From Kribbella catacumbae DSM 19601 (GTDB lineage: Bacteria > Actinomycetota > Actinomycetes > Propionibacteriales > Kribbellaceae): a DNA stretch of 60,300 nt. Position 1 is the first letter of the stretch; every line of letters starts with the position of its first letter. A model generated the notes under the pieces. It did not search any database. It was not told the DNA's origin and saw only the letters and a list, made by a program, of their open reading frames with translations. Position numbers and translations under genes: made by a program. The DNA lies in NCBI RefSeq assembly GCF_000372465.1, contig NZ_AQUZ01000055.1, positions 1 through 60,300 of the forward strand, given 5' to 3'. Shown in pieces: positions 53,391-60,300 of the stretch.

Positions 53391-54091
53391 GCCTTCTCGT
53401 CCTGCGCGTCCAGCAGGTTGCGCCAGGCGCGGACGAAGCGTGCGTTCACATACGCCTTCGTCCACGAGCCGTCCTGCCGCACCGACGACCCAACATGGAA
53501 CCGCCGGACGCCGGCGCCGTACAGCCATGGCACGTGTTCCGGGCGGAGCGAGCCGCCGGCCATCATCACCTTCGCGATCTGCGGGTCCTCCTTGGCGAGC
53601 TCGAGCAGGTCGTCCAGCCCGTGCTCGACGCCGAGCGACGAGCCCGCGGTCAGTACGCAGTCGAGGCCGGGCAGACTCCGCAGCGCGCGCCAGGCCTTCC
53701 GCTGCTCCAGCACGTGGTCGACCGCCCGGTGGAACGTCCACGGGGTGTCGGCGAACGTGCTCGCGAGCGCGGCGATCGAGTCTGCGTCGACCTCGTTGTC
53801 CGGCGTCAGGAACCCGAACACGAAACCGTCGGCCCCGGCCGAGAGATAGGACTGCGCCATCGCCGTCAGCCGGTTCAGCTCGGCGCCGTTGGTGCCGAAC
53901 GAGTCCGACAACCGCAACATCACCCGCAACGGCAGATCGGTGACCCGGCGGATGGCGCTGACGGTCGACACCGACGGGCACAGGCCGTCGGCCTCCATCG
54001 AGGCGCACAGCTCCAGCCGGTCCGCGCCGCCCTCCTGAGCCGCTTCGGCATCCGCCGGATGCAAAGCGATGACCTCCAGCAACGAACCCAT
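53387..54091 (-). CDS. cutC: CutC-family protein
   Basis: 234 residues from MGSLLEVIALHPADAEAAQE; an ATG 18 bases upstream is possible. TIM barrel with ADRLELCASMEADGLCPSVS, LPLRVMLRLSD, GADGFVFGFLTPDNEVDADS, TFHRAVDHV and VLTAGSS. CutC was named for copper homeostasis, but its enzymatic role is unsettled. Leads an operon with DUF4031 and a serine hydrolase, and is divergent from a LacI regulator whose operator lies between. Confidence 0.9.
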   Translation of the reverse strand: MGSLLEVIALHPADAEAAQEGGADRLELCASMEADGLCPSVSTVSAIRRVTDLPLRVMLRLSDSFGTNGAELNRLTAMAQSYLSAGADGFVFGFLTPDNEVDADSIAALASTFADTPWTFHRAVDHVLEQRKAWRALRSLPGLDCVLTAGSSLGVEHGLDDLLELAKEDPQIAKVMMAGGSLRPEHVPWLYGAGVRRFHVGSSVRQDGSWTKAYVNARFVRAWRNLLDAQDEKA

Positions 54092-54155
54092 GCCGCCATC
54101 ATCCTGCATCGGCCCACACCGCCGCCGGAAATTATCGGTTGCACTCTCCGGCCGC

Positions 54156-54201
54156 CTTCTGTATCGTTTTTCTAGAACGATTTAGAAGAACGATACAGAA
54201 G
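54156..54201. promoter_or_regulatory. LacI operator between cutC and the regulator gene
   Basis: CTTCTGTATCGTT (54156-54168) and AACGATACAGAAG (54189-54201) are perfect 13-base inverted arms around 20 bases that contain another AACGA (54176-54180). Three AACGA half-sites in one orientation or the other suggest a main operator plus an auxiliary pair. It sits 25 bases upstream of the LacI start, the natural site for autoregulation. Confidence 0.7.
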
Positions 54202-54225
54202 ACTGCTCAGAGAGAGGTTCGGACG

Positions 54226-55266
54226 ATGTCGCCGAGGGTCACCATCAAAACCGTCGCGCAGGCCGCCGGGGTGTCGCCGTCGACCGTCTCGAACGCCTAC
54301 AACAAGCCCGACCAGCTGTCCGCCGCGGTCCGCGAGCGGATCCTGGCCAAGGCCCAGGAGCTCGGGTACGCCGGGCCTGACGCTTCCGCCCGCGCCCTGC
54401 GCAGCGGCAAGGCCGGTGCGGTCGGCGTGCTGTTCACCGACAAGCTCGCCTACGCCTTCTCCGATCCGTACGCGGTCGGCTTCCTGGCCGGCCTGGCCGA
54501 GGTCGCCGAGGAGTTCACCACCAGCCTGCTGCTGATGCCGCTCAGCTCGACCGACATCCAGGGCGGGACCAACGCGGTCCAGCAGGCCGCGATCGACGCG
54601 GCCGCGATCTTCTGCGTCGCCGGTGGTCACCCGGCCCTGGAGACCCTGAAGAACCGTGGCATCCCGATGGTCTCGACCGACCGCGGCGACCACCCCGACC
54701 TGTCCTGGGTGGCGATCGACGAAACCGAGGCGGCGGCCAAACTGGGCAAGCACCTGGCCAGACTCGGCCATCGCGAACTTGTCGTCCTCGTCGACAACGC
54801 CGAGGCGGCCGGCAGCCGGCCGGTCGAGCTCTCCCTGGACGAGGTCGGCTACACCGACTGCGAGCTGCGGATCCGTGGCCTGCAAAAGGAGATGCCGGAT
54901 GCCCGGATCAGGCTCGTCTCGGGCGGGCACAACGCGTTCAGCTCGGGGCTGATCGCGGCCGAGTGGGTGCTCGACTCCCAGGACCGGCCGACCGCGATCG
55001 TCGGGCTGAGCGACGTCCTGGCGCTGGGCGCGATGGAGGCGATGAAGACCCGCGGACTGGTCCCCGGCCGGGATCTGAGCGTGGCCGGCTTCGACGACAT
55101 CCCCGCGGCCGGGACAGCCGGGCTGACCACGGTCAGCCAGCCGATCAAGGACAAGGGCCGCGCCGTCGGCCGGGTACTGCTCGACCCGGCCACCACCGAG
55201 CGACAAGTCATGATGCCGACCGAGCTGGTCGTCCGCGCCAGCACTGGTCCGGCACCCCGCAACTGA
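54226..55266 (+). CDS. LacI-family transcriptional regulator
   Basis: 346 residues. N-terminal LacI helix-turn-helix and hinge: VTIKTVAQAAGVSPSTVSNA, YNKPDQLSAAVRERILAKAQ, DASARALRSGKAGAVGVLF. The periplasmic-binding-type ligand domain has PMVSTDRGDHPDLSWVAIDE and LSVAGFDDIPAAGTAGLTTV. The ligand is probably a sugar or related metabolite. No sugar-use genes follow, so its targets beyond itself, and perhaps cutC, are unknown. AGAGAGG precedes the ATG. Confidence 0.92.
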   Translation: MSPRVTIKTVAQAAGVSPSTVSNAYNKPDQLSAAVRERILAKAQELGYAGPDASARALRSGKAGAVGVLFTDKLAYAFSDPYAVGFLAGLAEVAEEFTTSLLLMPLSSTDIQGGTNAVQQAAIDAAAIFCVAGGHPALETLKNRGIPMVSTDRGDHPDLSWVAIDETEAAAKLGKHLARLGHRELVVLVDNAEAAGSRPVELSLDEVGYTDCELRIRGLQKEMPDARIRLVSGGHNAFSSGLIAAEWVLDSQDRPTAIVGLSDVLALGAMEAMKTRGLVPGRDLSVAGFDDIPAAGTAGLTTVSQPIKDKGRAVGRVLLDPATTERQVMMPTELVVRASTGPAPRN

Positions 55267-55290
55267 ATCCGTAACAACCCTGTACTGCCG

Positions 55291-55307
55291 ACGGCCGTTC
55301 CGGCCGT
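55291..55307 (+). terminator. Hairpin after the LacI gene
   Basis: ACGGCC-GTTCC-GGCCGT, six perfect pairs, 25 bases after the stop. No T-run; a plausible but modest terminator. Confidence 0.45.
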
Positions 55308-55346
55308 GGGTTCTGATCACCACGCCCTCCGGAAGGGAGCACGACC

Positions 55347-55571
55347 ATGACCTATTTCATCGCCGGCAACACCGCAGTGGAGAACGCGAGGTCCCTCGCC
55401 CAATCCGCTCTGCCGAACGCTCCCCAGGAGGAGTACTTCGAGCCGGCTCCGCGTCGCGGATTCGCCGTCCGCGCCCGGCTGTCCGCAGTACTGCGGAGCA
55501 CTGCCGAGCGTGAGCTCAAGCTCGCCGACAAGCTCGACCCGGTCCGCCGGTGCGAGCCGCTGGCCGGCTGA
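55347..55571 (+). CDS. Small hypothetical protein
   Basis: 74 residues preceded by a good ribosome site (GGAAGGGAG). Helical and basic in the middle (RRGFAVRARLSAVLRSTAER); no helix long enough for a membrane and no motif known to me. The start, spacing and codon use look real. It stands alone between the LacI gene and the next small gene. Confidence 0.5.
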   Translation: MTYFIAGNTAVENARSLAQSALPNAPQEEYFEPAPRRGFAVRARLSAVLRSTAERELKLADKLDPVRRCEPLAG

Positions 55572-55621
55572 TCCACACACGCCTGGGGTTTTGTCGGTTC
55601 TGTCTGGCACTCTGAAGGGCG

Positions 55622-55966
55622 ATGAACGAACCAGGCGTGTTGCTGACGGCCCGTGCGCAGGTGCTCCACGACCTGACCGCACGGGGATTCGACGACGCCG
55701 TCATGGTGTCCCTACTGGAGGACGCCGTCGCCGGACGGCAGTGGTGGCTGGACCAGTGGCCCGACGGCGCGGAGCACATCGCCGGCCTGGTCGCTCAGGA
55801 TGTGCAGGACCGGCTGTCCGACTCCGGCGTCCGCTGGCCGCGCTGCACCGCCTGCGACGACCTCCACGACCACGAGCTCCGGATCGAGCCCGAGCTCGGC
55901 CCCGACCCGCACTGGGTCTGCGAACGAGCCGGTATCTCGGTCTCCGCTCTCGGCCACCTGACCTGA
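55622..55966 (+). CDS. Conserved-looking hypothetical protein with CxxC
   Basis: 114 residues. Helical N-terminus (LTARAQVLHDLTARGFDDAV; QWWLDQWPDGAEHIAGLVAQ) and a C-terminal part with CTACDDLHDHELRIEP and HWVCERAG, where CxxC, three His and a later Cys could hold a zinc. The family is not recognised. A small soluble protein. Confidence 0.6.
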   Translation: MNEPGVLLTARAQVLHDLTARGFDDAVMVSLLEDAVAGRQWWLDQWPDGAEHIAGLVAQDVQDRLSDSGVRWPRCTACDDLHDHELRIEPELGPDPHWVCERAGISVSALGHLT

Positions 55967-56001
55967 CCCTGAGGTTTTCCCCAGGGCGATAACCTATCGC
56001 G

Positions 56002-56011
56002 CTACATGTAG
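56002..56011. promoter_or_regulatory. CTACATGTAG palindrome upstream of the multicopper-oxidase operon
   Basis: A perfect ten-base palindrome 23 bases before the first ATG, next to TACTAAT (56018-56024), which could be a -10 element. TACA/TGTA half-sites are used by BlaI/CopY-type repressors, normally with two bases between them; here the spacer is absent. No such regulator is nearby. Confidence 0.3.
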
Positions 56012-56033
56012 ACAAGCTACTAATGTGACCGCC

Positions 56034-56426
56034 ATGAAGTCCCTGGTGGTCCTTAGGGTGGTCGCGGCGGTGCATGCCGTCACCGTCTGCCTGCAACCCG
56101 TCCTCGCGGGCGCCTATCTGAACGGGTCGAGTGCCGCGATGCGGATGCACGAGCCGCTCGGCCTCGGCACCGCCTTCGTCTCGCTCGGCCAGATGCTAGT
56201 GGCCACGATCTACTGGCGCTCCGGCGGCCGCGGCTCTGCTGCCCTGGTGACACTGCTGCTGCTCGCCGCGGAGAGTTTCCAGATCGGGATGGGCTACAGC
56301 CGTCAGCTCGCCCTGCATATCCCGGTCGGCATAGCGATCGTCGCTATCGCCTGTGCCTTGGCCGTCTGGACCTTCCGCCCGGCGGCAGCGGTTCGGCGTA
56401 CGACACCGATCGAGGTGCCGGCATGA
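56034..56426 (+). CDS. Four-helix membrane protein (MCO operon, first copy)
   Basis: 130 residues with four helices (LVVLRVVAAVHAVTVCLQPV; LGTAFVSLGQMLVATIYW; AALVTLLLLAAESFQIGMGY; LALHIPVGIAIVAIACALAV) and short loops. It resembles the next gene in size and pattern (VxQPxLAGxYL, HxPxGxAI), so they are paralogs. Possible function: membrane redox or copper partner of the oxidase; this is inference. A GTG nine bases upstream could also be used. Confidence 0.75.
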   Translation: MKSLVVLRVVAAVHAVTVCLQPVLAGAYLNGSSAAMRMHEPLGLGTAFVSLGQMLVATIYWRSGGRGSAALVTLLLLAAESFQIGMGYSRQLALHIPVGIAIVAIACALAVWTFRPAAAVRRTTPIEVPA

Positions 56427-56863
56427 CCGTGGCGCCGCCAGCTGCGGCCAAGCAGTTCACCTACCGCCGACCGAGGGTGACCTTGGCCTTGTTGCGGATC
56501 CCCCTGATCATCCATGCCGGGCTGGTCGTGGCGCAGCCGATTCTGGCCGGGTACTTCCTGTCCGGCGAGGCCGACGCGATGGCTGCCCACGGGCCGATCG
56601 GATCGTCGCTGTTCCTGATCGCGATGATCCAGCTCTTCGCCGCGATCCTGTACTTCTGGCCGGGCGGCGGCCGGGCGTGGCCCGCGCTGATCACAGTCGG
56701 GCTGATCGTTGCCGAGCTCACCCAGGTGGTCTTCGGCTACCAGCAGAACTTCGCCGTCCACGTGCCGCTCGGCACCGCGATCGTGATCACCGCCGTCTGG
56801 CTGACGGTCTGGTCCTTCCGCCCCGGCGCCCGCCGGGGCCGCCGCCAGGAGGTCAAGAAATGA
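56423..56863 (+). CDS. Four-helix membrane protein (MCO operon, second copy)
   Basis: 146 residues, a paralog of the preceding protein with which it overlaps (ATGA). Helices include LLRIPLIIHAGLVVAQPILA, GSSLFLIAMIQLFAAILYFW, ALITVGLIVAELTQVVFGY and VHVPLGTAIVITAVWLTVWS. A His in each of helices 1 and 4 and a Met/His pair in a loop are shared and could bind metal or heme. Its stop overlaps the multicopper oxidase start. Confidence 0.78.
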   Translation: MTVAPPAAAKQFTYRRPRVTLALLRIPLIIHAGLVVAQPILAGYFLSGEADAMAAHGPIGSSLFLIAMIQLFAAILYFWPGGGRAWPALITVGLIVAELTQVVFGYQQNFAVHVPLGTAIVITAVWLTVWSFRPGARRGRRQEVKK

Positions 56864-58375
56864 AGATGTCCCGCCGTGGATTCCTCGGGGCGGCCGGAGG
56901 CACCGGCCTGGCACTGACCCTCGCCAACTGCGGTCTCGACGCCTCCCCCGGCCAGACCGCCGAACTCCTGACCAGCCAGGCGCCAATCCCCGAAGCCTTC
57001 AAAGTCCCTCTGCCGATTCCACCGGTGAAGAAGCCGCTCCGCACCCAAGCAGGGATCGACTACTACCGAGTCGTGCAGCAGAAGGCCTCGCTGGAGATCT
57101 TGCCGGGGCTGAAGACAGAGGTGCTCGGGTACGACGGCCTGCTGCCCGGCCCGACGTTCGACGTACGGAGTGGCCGGACGACTGTGATCGAGCAGGTCAA
57201 CCAGCTCGACGTACCGACCGTTGTGCACCTCCATGGCGGCCACACGCCAGCAGCAAGCGACGGTTGGCCGCTGGACTTGCTGATGCCCAAGGGCGGGCAC
57301 CATGAGCACGCCGGGCACAGCGGCATGACCGGTGGCGACGTGAAGACGGGCAGCAGGACCTACACATATCCGAATGCCCAGCGGGCCGCCACACTCTGGT
57401 ACCACGACCACCGCTCCACAGGTCTACCGCGGACTCTTCGGACTCCATGTGATCCGTGACGCCGAGGAGGACGCGCTTCCGTTGCCAGGAGGCGATCGCG
57501 AGATCCCGCTGCTGCTTGCGGATCGAGCCTTCGCGGCCGACGGCTCCTTCCTCTACCCGGCTGCGAAGGACGGGCCCGGCGTCGAAGAGAAGTACATGGA
57601 AGGCGTGATCGGCGACGTCATCCTGGTGAACGGGGCTCCCTGGCCGGTGCTCGAGGTGGACGCGGCGCGCTACCGGTTCCGCATCCTGAACGCGGCGAAC
57701 GCCCGGCGCTTCGAGCTCGCCCTGGATCCGGGTCCGGCGAAGTTCATCCAGATCGGCAGCGACGGCGGGCTGCTCGGCGCGCCTGTCGAGCACGAGACGC
57801 TCGTCGTCGCCCCGGCCGAGCGATTCGATGTAGTTGTGGACTTCTCGCAGTACCAGCCCGGTACTGAGGTCACACTGCTAAACAAGCTCGACACCGGGCG
57901 CACTGGACAGGTGATGCGTTTCAAGGTCGCCCGCAAGGCCACGGATGACAGCAATGTGCCTGCCAAGCTTTCGGCGTACGCCGCTGTCCCTGAACCGTCA
58001 GGTCTGGTCCACCGGCAGTGGCGATTCCGCAGAGGCGATGCCGGTCACCACAAGGGCTGGACGATCAACGGCAAGGCCTTCGACCCCAAGAACATGCAGG
58101 CCTCGGTCAAGCTCGACCAGTACGAGGTCTGGTCCTTCGTGACCGACGTGCACCACCCGGTGCACGTCCACCTCGCCCCCTTCCAGGTACTGCGAAGAGG
58201 CGGCACCAAGCCCGGCCCGTACGACGCCGGCTGGAAGGACACGGTCGACATCCGGCCGGCCGAGGTGGTCGAAGTACTGGTGAAGTTCACCGCCCACAAG
58301 GGCAAGTACCTCATCCACTGCCACAACCTGGAACACGAGGACATGGCCATGATGGCCGCCTTCGAAACCAGCTGA
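56860..58375 (+). pseudogene. Multicopper oxidase gene with a frameshift
   Basis: The ATG overlaps the previous stop and follows AGGAGG. It starts with a twin-arginine-type leader (KMSRRGFLGAAGGTGLALTL) and a Cys that could be lipidated (ANCG). Copper motifs: HLHGGHTPAASDGWP and WYHDHR in the first frame, then HPVHVHLAPF and HCHNLEHEDMAMM in the second. After WYHDHRST the frame changes near 57415-57425 and continues as VYRGLFGLHVIRD; a small deletion there removed a few residues of the usual loop. The two parts together give a normal length of about 500. Either a recent inactivation or a sequencing error. All copper ligands are otherwise present. Confidence 0.82.
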
Positions 58376-58427
58376 CGCTTCCAGGCCTTGACCACGGCTC
58401 AGCCGTCTGCTTATAGTCAACGCATCA

Positions 58428-58437
58428 GTTGATCAAC
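58428..58437. promoter_or_regulatory. ArsR-type operator palindrome
   Basis: GTTGATCAAC, a perfect ten-base palindrome, lies 17 bases before the ArsR ATG with related half-sites on both sides (GTCAAC at 58416, GGTTGAT at 58443) and a TTATAGT -10-like element at 58411-58417. Likely autorepression of the ArsR/AHSA1/reductase operon. Confidence 0.55.
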
Positions 58438-58453
58438 GGAATGGTTGATAAAG

Positions 58454-58783
58454 ATGTCGGTTGACGAGGAAGCCTTGGATCGGGCATTCACCGCCCTAGG
58501 CGACCCGGTACGCCGGGCGCTGATCGCGCGGCTGTCCCGGGGTGAGGCGACGGTGAACGAGCTGGCCGAGCCGTTCGAGATCACCAAGCAGGCGATCTCG
58601 CGGCACCTCCAGGTGCTCGAGGCCGCCGGCCTGATCACCCGCAGCCGCGACGGCCAGCGCCGGCCCTGCCATCTCAACCCGTCCGCCCTGGAAGACCTGA
58701 CCAGCTGGATCGACGAGTACCGGCTGGCCTCCGAGCGCCGGTTCCGCCGGATCGACGCCGTTCTCGAAACCGTGAAGGAGTAA
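58454..58783 (+). CDS. ArsR-family regulator
   Basis: 109 residues from the ATG (MSVDEEALDRAFTALGDPVR). Winged helix RRALIARLSRGEATVNELAE, FEITKQAISRHLQVLEAAGL and wing ITRSRDGQRRPCHLNP. It lacks the metal-binding cysteine box, as do most regulators that precede AHSA1 genes. First of three to four genes in an operon. A TTG nine bases upstream is a weaker start. Confidence 0.92.
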   Translation: MSVDEEALDRAFTALGDPVRRALIARLSRGEATVNELAEPFEITKQAISRHLQVLEAAGLITRSRDGQRRPCHLNPSALEDLTSWIDEYRLASERRFRRIDAVLETVKE

Positions 58784-58788
58784 GACCG

Positions 58789-59271
58789 ATGAGCACCAAC
58801 CCGACCATCATCACCGCCCCCGCCGGTACGCCGTTCGTCTCGGTGACGCGCGACTTCGACGCCACCCCGGCCCAGCTGTTCCGGGTCCAGACCGACCCCG
58901 AACTCGTCGCCCAGTGGCTCGGCCCGCGCGACATGGAGATCACGATCGACGAGTACGACGTACGCCCCGGCGGCCGGTACCGCTACATCCACAAGGGCGA
59001 GGACGGTACGGAGTACGCGTTCCGTGGCGTCTTCCACACCGTCGAGCCGGACACGCTGGTGATCCAGACCTTCGAGTGGGAAGGGGCGCCCGGCCAGGTC
59101 TGCCTGGAGAACGCCACCTACGAGAAGACCGAGGCCGGAGTCCGCCTGCACCAGCACTCCGTGTTCCCGTCGGTGGAGGCCCGCGACGCCATGGTCGAGA
59201 GCGGCATGGAGTACGGCATCAACGACGCGATGGACCGCCTCGCCGAACTACTCGCGGCGGACAACTCATGA
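58789..59271 (+). CDS. SRPBCC/AHSA1-domain protein
   Basis: 160 residues. START-like fold: FVSVTRDFDATPAQLFRVQT, DPELVAQWLGPRDMEITIDE, YDVRPGGRYRYIHKGEDGTE, FEWEGAPGQVCLENATYEKT, MEYGINDAMDRLAELLA. A hydrophobic ligand-binding protein, five bases after ArsR and overlapping the reductase start (ATGA). The ligand is unknown; it may feed the ArsR response. Confidence 0.92.
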   Translation: MSTNPTIITAPAGTPFVSVTRDFDATPAQLFRVQTDPELVAQWLGPRDMEITIDEYDVRPGGRYRYIHKGEDGTEYAFRGVFHTVEPDTLVIQTFEWEGAPGQVCLENATYEKTEAGVRLHQHSVFPSVEARDAMVESGMEYGINDAMDRLAELLAADNS

Positions 59272-59870
59272 GCACCGTGGTGGTGGACATCTCGATGTCG
59301 CTGGACGGCTACGTCACCGGCCCCGACGTGGACCTGGAGCATGGTCTCGGCCGCGGCGGCGAAGTACTGCACACGTGGGCGATCGAAGGCGACGCGGCCG
59401 ATCGCGCGATCCTGGACGCGAGCTACTCCGCGACCGGCGCGGTGATCCAGGGCCGCACCCTGTTCGACTTCATCGACGGCCCTACGGGCTGGGACGACTC
59501 GATGGGGTACGGCGCGAAGGCCGAGGGTGACGAGCGCCCGCCGATCTTCGTGGTCACTCACGAGCCGCCCGCCAAGACCCGGCTCGGGGACCGCTTCCGC
59601 TTTGTCACCGACGGGCTGGAGAGCGCCGTACGGCAGGCGCAGGAGGTTGCCAATGGCAAGGAAATCGTGGTGATGGGCGGTGGCGAGACCTGCTACGGCT
59701 TCCTGGCCGCAGGCCTGGCCGACATCGTCCGCCTGCACGTGGCACCCGTCGTGCTGGGTGCCGGCACCCGGCTGTTCCCAGCGAATGCCTCGGCCCGCGT
59801 CGACCTCGAACTCGTCGACACCATCTCAACACCGGCAGCCCAGCACCTCACCTACAAGGTCGTGAAGTGA
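59268..59870 (+). CDS. Dihydrofolate reductase-like (RibD C-terminal) protein
   Basis: 200 residues. VVVDISMSLDGYVTGPDVDL, GAVIQGRTLFDFIDG, IFVVTHEPPAKT, KEIVVMGGGETCYGFLAAGL and DIVRLHVAPVVLGAGTRLF are the RibD_C/DHFR-like motifs for NADPH binding. Typically encoded with ArsR and AHSA1 genes. Its stop overlaps the GTG of a second, broken copy of the same family. Confidence 0.92.
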   Translation: MSTVVVDISMSLDGYVTGPDVDLEHGLGRGGEVLHTWAIEGDAADRAILDASYSATGAVIQGRTLFDFIDGPTGWDDSMGYGAKAEGDERPPIFVVTHEPPAKTRLGDRFRFVTDGLESAVRQAQEVANGKEIVVMGGGETCYGFLAAGLADIVRLHVAPVVLGAGTRLFPANASARVDLELVDTISTPAAQHLTYKVVK

Positions 59871-60025
59871 GCCGGGTCATCGCTTCCGCAGCCGTCTCCC
59901 TGGACGGATACATCGCGGACACCGCCGATGCCGTCGGGGCGATCGAGTCACCCACTTGCACTACCGAATCCAGTAGAGGCCGCCGACGCGCGCACGGCGA
60001 GGCGCCGATTTGGCACGGAGAGTAA
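59867..60025 (+). pseudogene. Second RibD_C/DHFR-like gene, broken after about 25 codons
   Basis: A GTG overlapping the previous stop begins SRVIASAAVSLDGYIADTAD, then AVG, the normal N-terminus of this family. From about 59940 the reading continues as unrelated, Arg-rich sequence (ESSRGRRRAHG) to a stop at 60023-60025. About 170 residues are missing. The break, next to an oppositely oriented gene at the window end, suggests insertion or rearrangement here. Confidence 0.75.
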
Positions 60026-60047
60026 TCGAACATATGCCCTATGTCGC

Positions 60048-60300
60048 TTAGGGTGGATATGGTGAGCGGAGGCTGGGTGCGCCTTTGGGGTCGGTGTGCT
60101 GGCGCTGCTGGGGGGCGTGGCCGTGGTGTCGGGTGAGGTGTTCGCGGATCAGTTCGGCCCAGCGGGTCTGGTTGGTCCAGCCGTTGCGGCGGGCGGCGAT
60201 GAGCTTCAGCAGGGCGTCGGTGCGGACCTTGTTGGTGAGCTTGGCGGCGCGGTCGCCGATGGTCTCGTCGAGCTGGTGGAAGAACTCCTCCAGTGCCCCG
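60048..60300 (-). CDS. C-terminal end of an unidentified gene, possibly of a mobile element
   Basis: 84 codons enter from the window edge and stop at 60048-60050. Visible: GALEEFFHQLDETIGDRAAK, LTNKVRTDALLKLIAARRNG, WTNQTRWAELIREHLTRHHG, ending SLRSPYPP. Basic and helical. I do not recognise the family. Its position at the break of the reductase gene is what suggests a mobile element. The sequence just beyond its stop contains ACATA-TGCCC-TATGT (60030-60044). Confidence 0.5.
   Translation of the reverse strand, partial: GALEEFFHQLDETIGDRAAKLTNKVRTDALLKLIAARRNGWTNQTRWAELIREHLTRHHGHAPQQRQHTDPKGAPSLRSPYPP

Noticed and set aside
55347..55966. The two small genes as a toxin-antitoxin pair
   Set aside because: No known toxin or antitoxin fold, no overlap, and separate ribosome sites.

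Overview
The window looks like a stretch of chromosome from a GC-rich, mycothiol-producing actinomycete. Supporting features are a mycothione reductase, a luciferase-like (F420-type) oxidoreductase domain, DUF2530, DUF3027, DUF4031 and DUF427 proteins, a bacterial XPB helicase with its Helicase_C_3 partner, a 13E12/DUF222 protein, and many GTG starts and ATGA overlaps. Gene content and codon habits would fit Kribbella or a relative, but that is an impression. No rRNA, tRNA, CRISPR array or phage was seen.

Layout. 1-9.4 kb: LexA-box-led 13E12/DUF222 gene (cut by the window edge), kinase-luciferase fusion, mycothione reductase, MarR/MFS pair, NCS2 permease, DUF2530, DUF3027. 9.4-20.4 kb: MFS transporter, cold-shock protein, HAD-LarE fusion, TetR/R2lox pair, HxlR/MFS pair with a clear operator, and five gene remnants (MFS, TetR, phosphotransferase, MFS, LysR). 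20.4-28 kb: a 100-base element with perfect terminal inverted repeats, a VTC/DUF4956 module with a two-component system, then small conserved genes. 28-34.3 kb: Helicase_C_3 protein and XPB helicase separated by a gutted aminopeptidase N and an alpha-carbonic anhydrase. 34.3-40.5 kb: a divergent sialic-acid-type catabolic cluster (GntR, aldolase, sialidase / ABC importer). 40.5-52.2 kb: PAP2 enzyme, HelD-type ATPase, two paralogous HD / five-helix / beta-propeller proteins flanking an oxidoreductase, class A beta-lactamase, and a divergent EF-Tu with a structured leader. 52.2-60.3 kb: serine hydrolase, DUF4031/CutC, LacI regulator with operator, two four-helix membrane proteins with a frameshifted multicopper oxidase, an ArsR/AHSA1/reductase operon, and a second reductase broken near an unidentified gene at the window end.

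Two themes stand out. First, remnants are frequent. Most have lost internal blocks while the remaining blocks still read well, and two efflux/regulator pairs have lost their shared promoter region as well. Second, the HD-membrane-propeller paralogs have an architecture I do not know as a described system: one copy keeps the HD metal ligands and the other has lost nearly all of them. This is my best candidate for undescribed biology. The sialidase cluster, with a sialidase that has no signal peptide, and the leader of the extra EF-Tu are the next most interesting.
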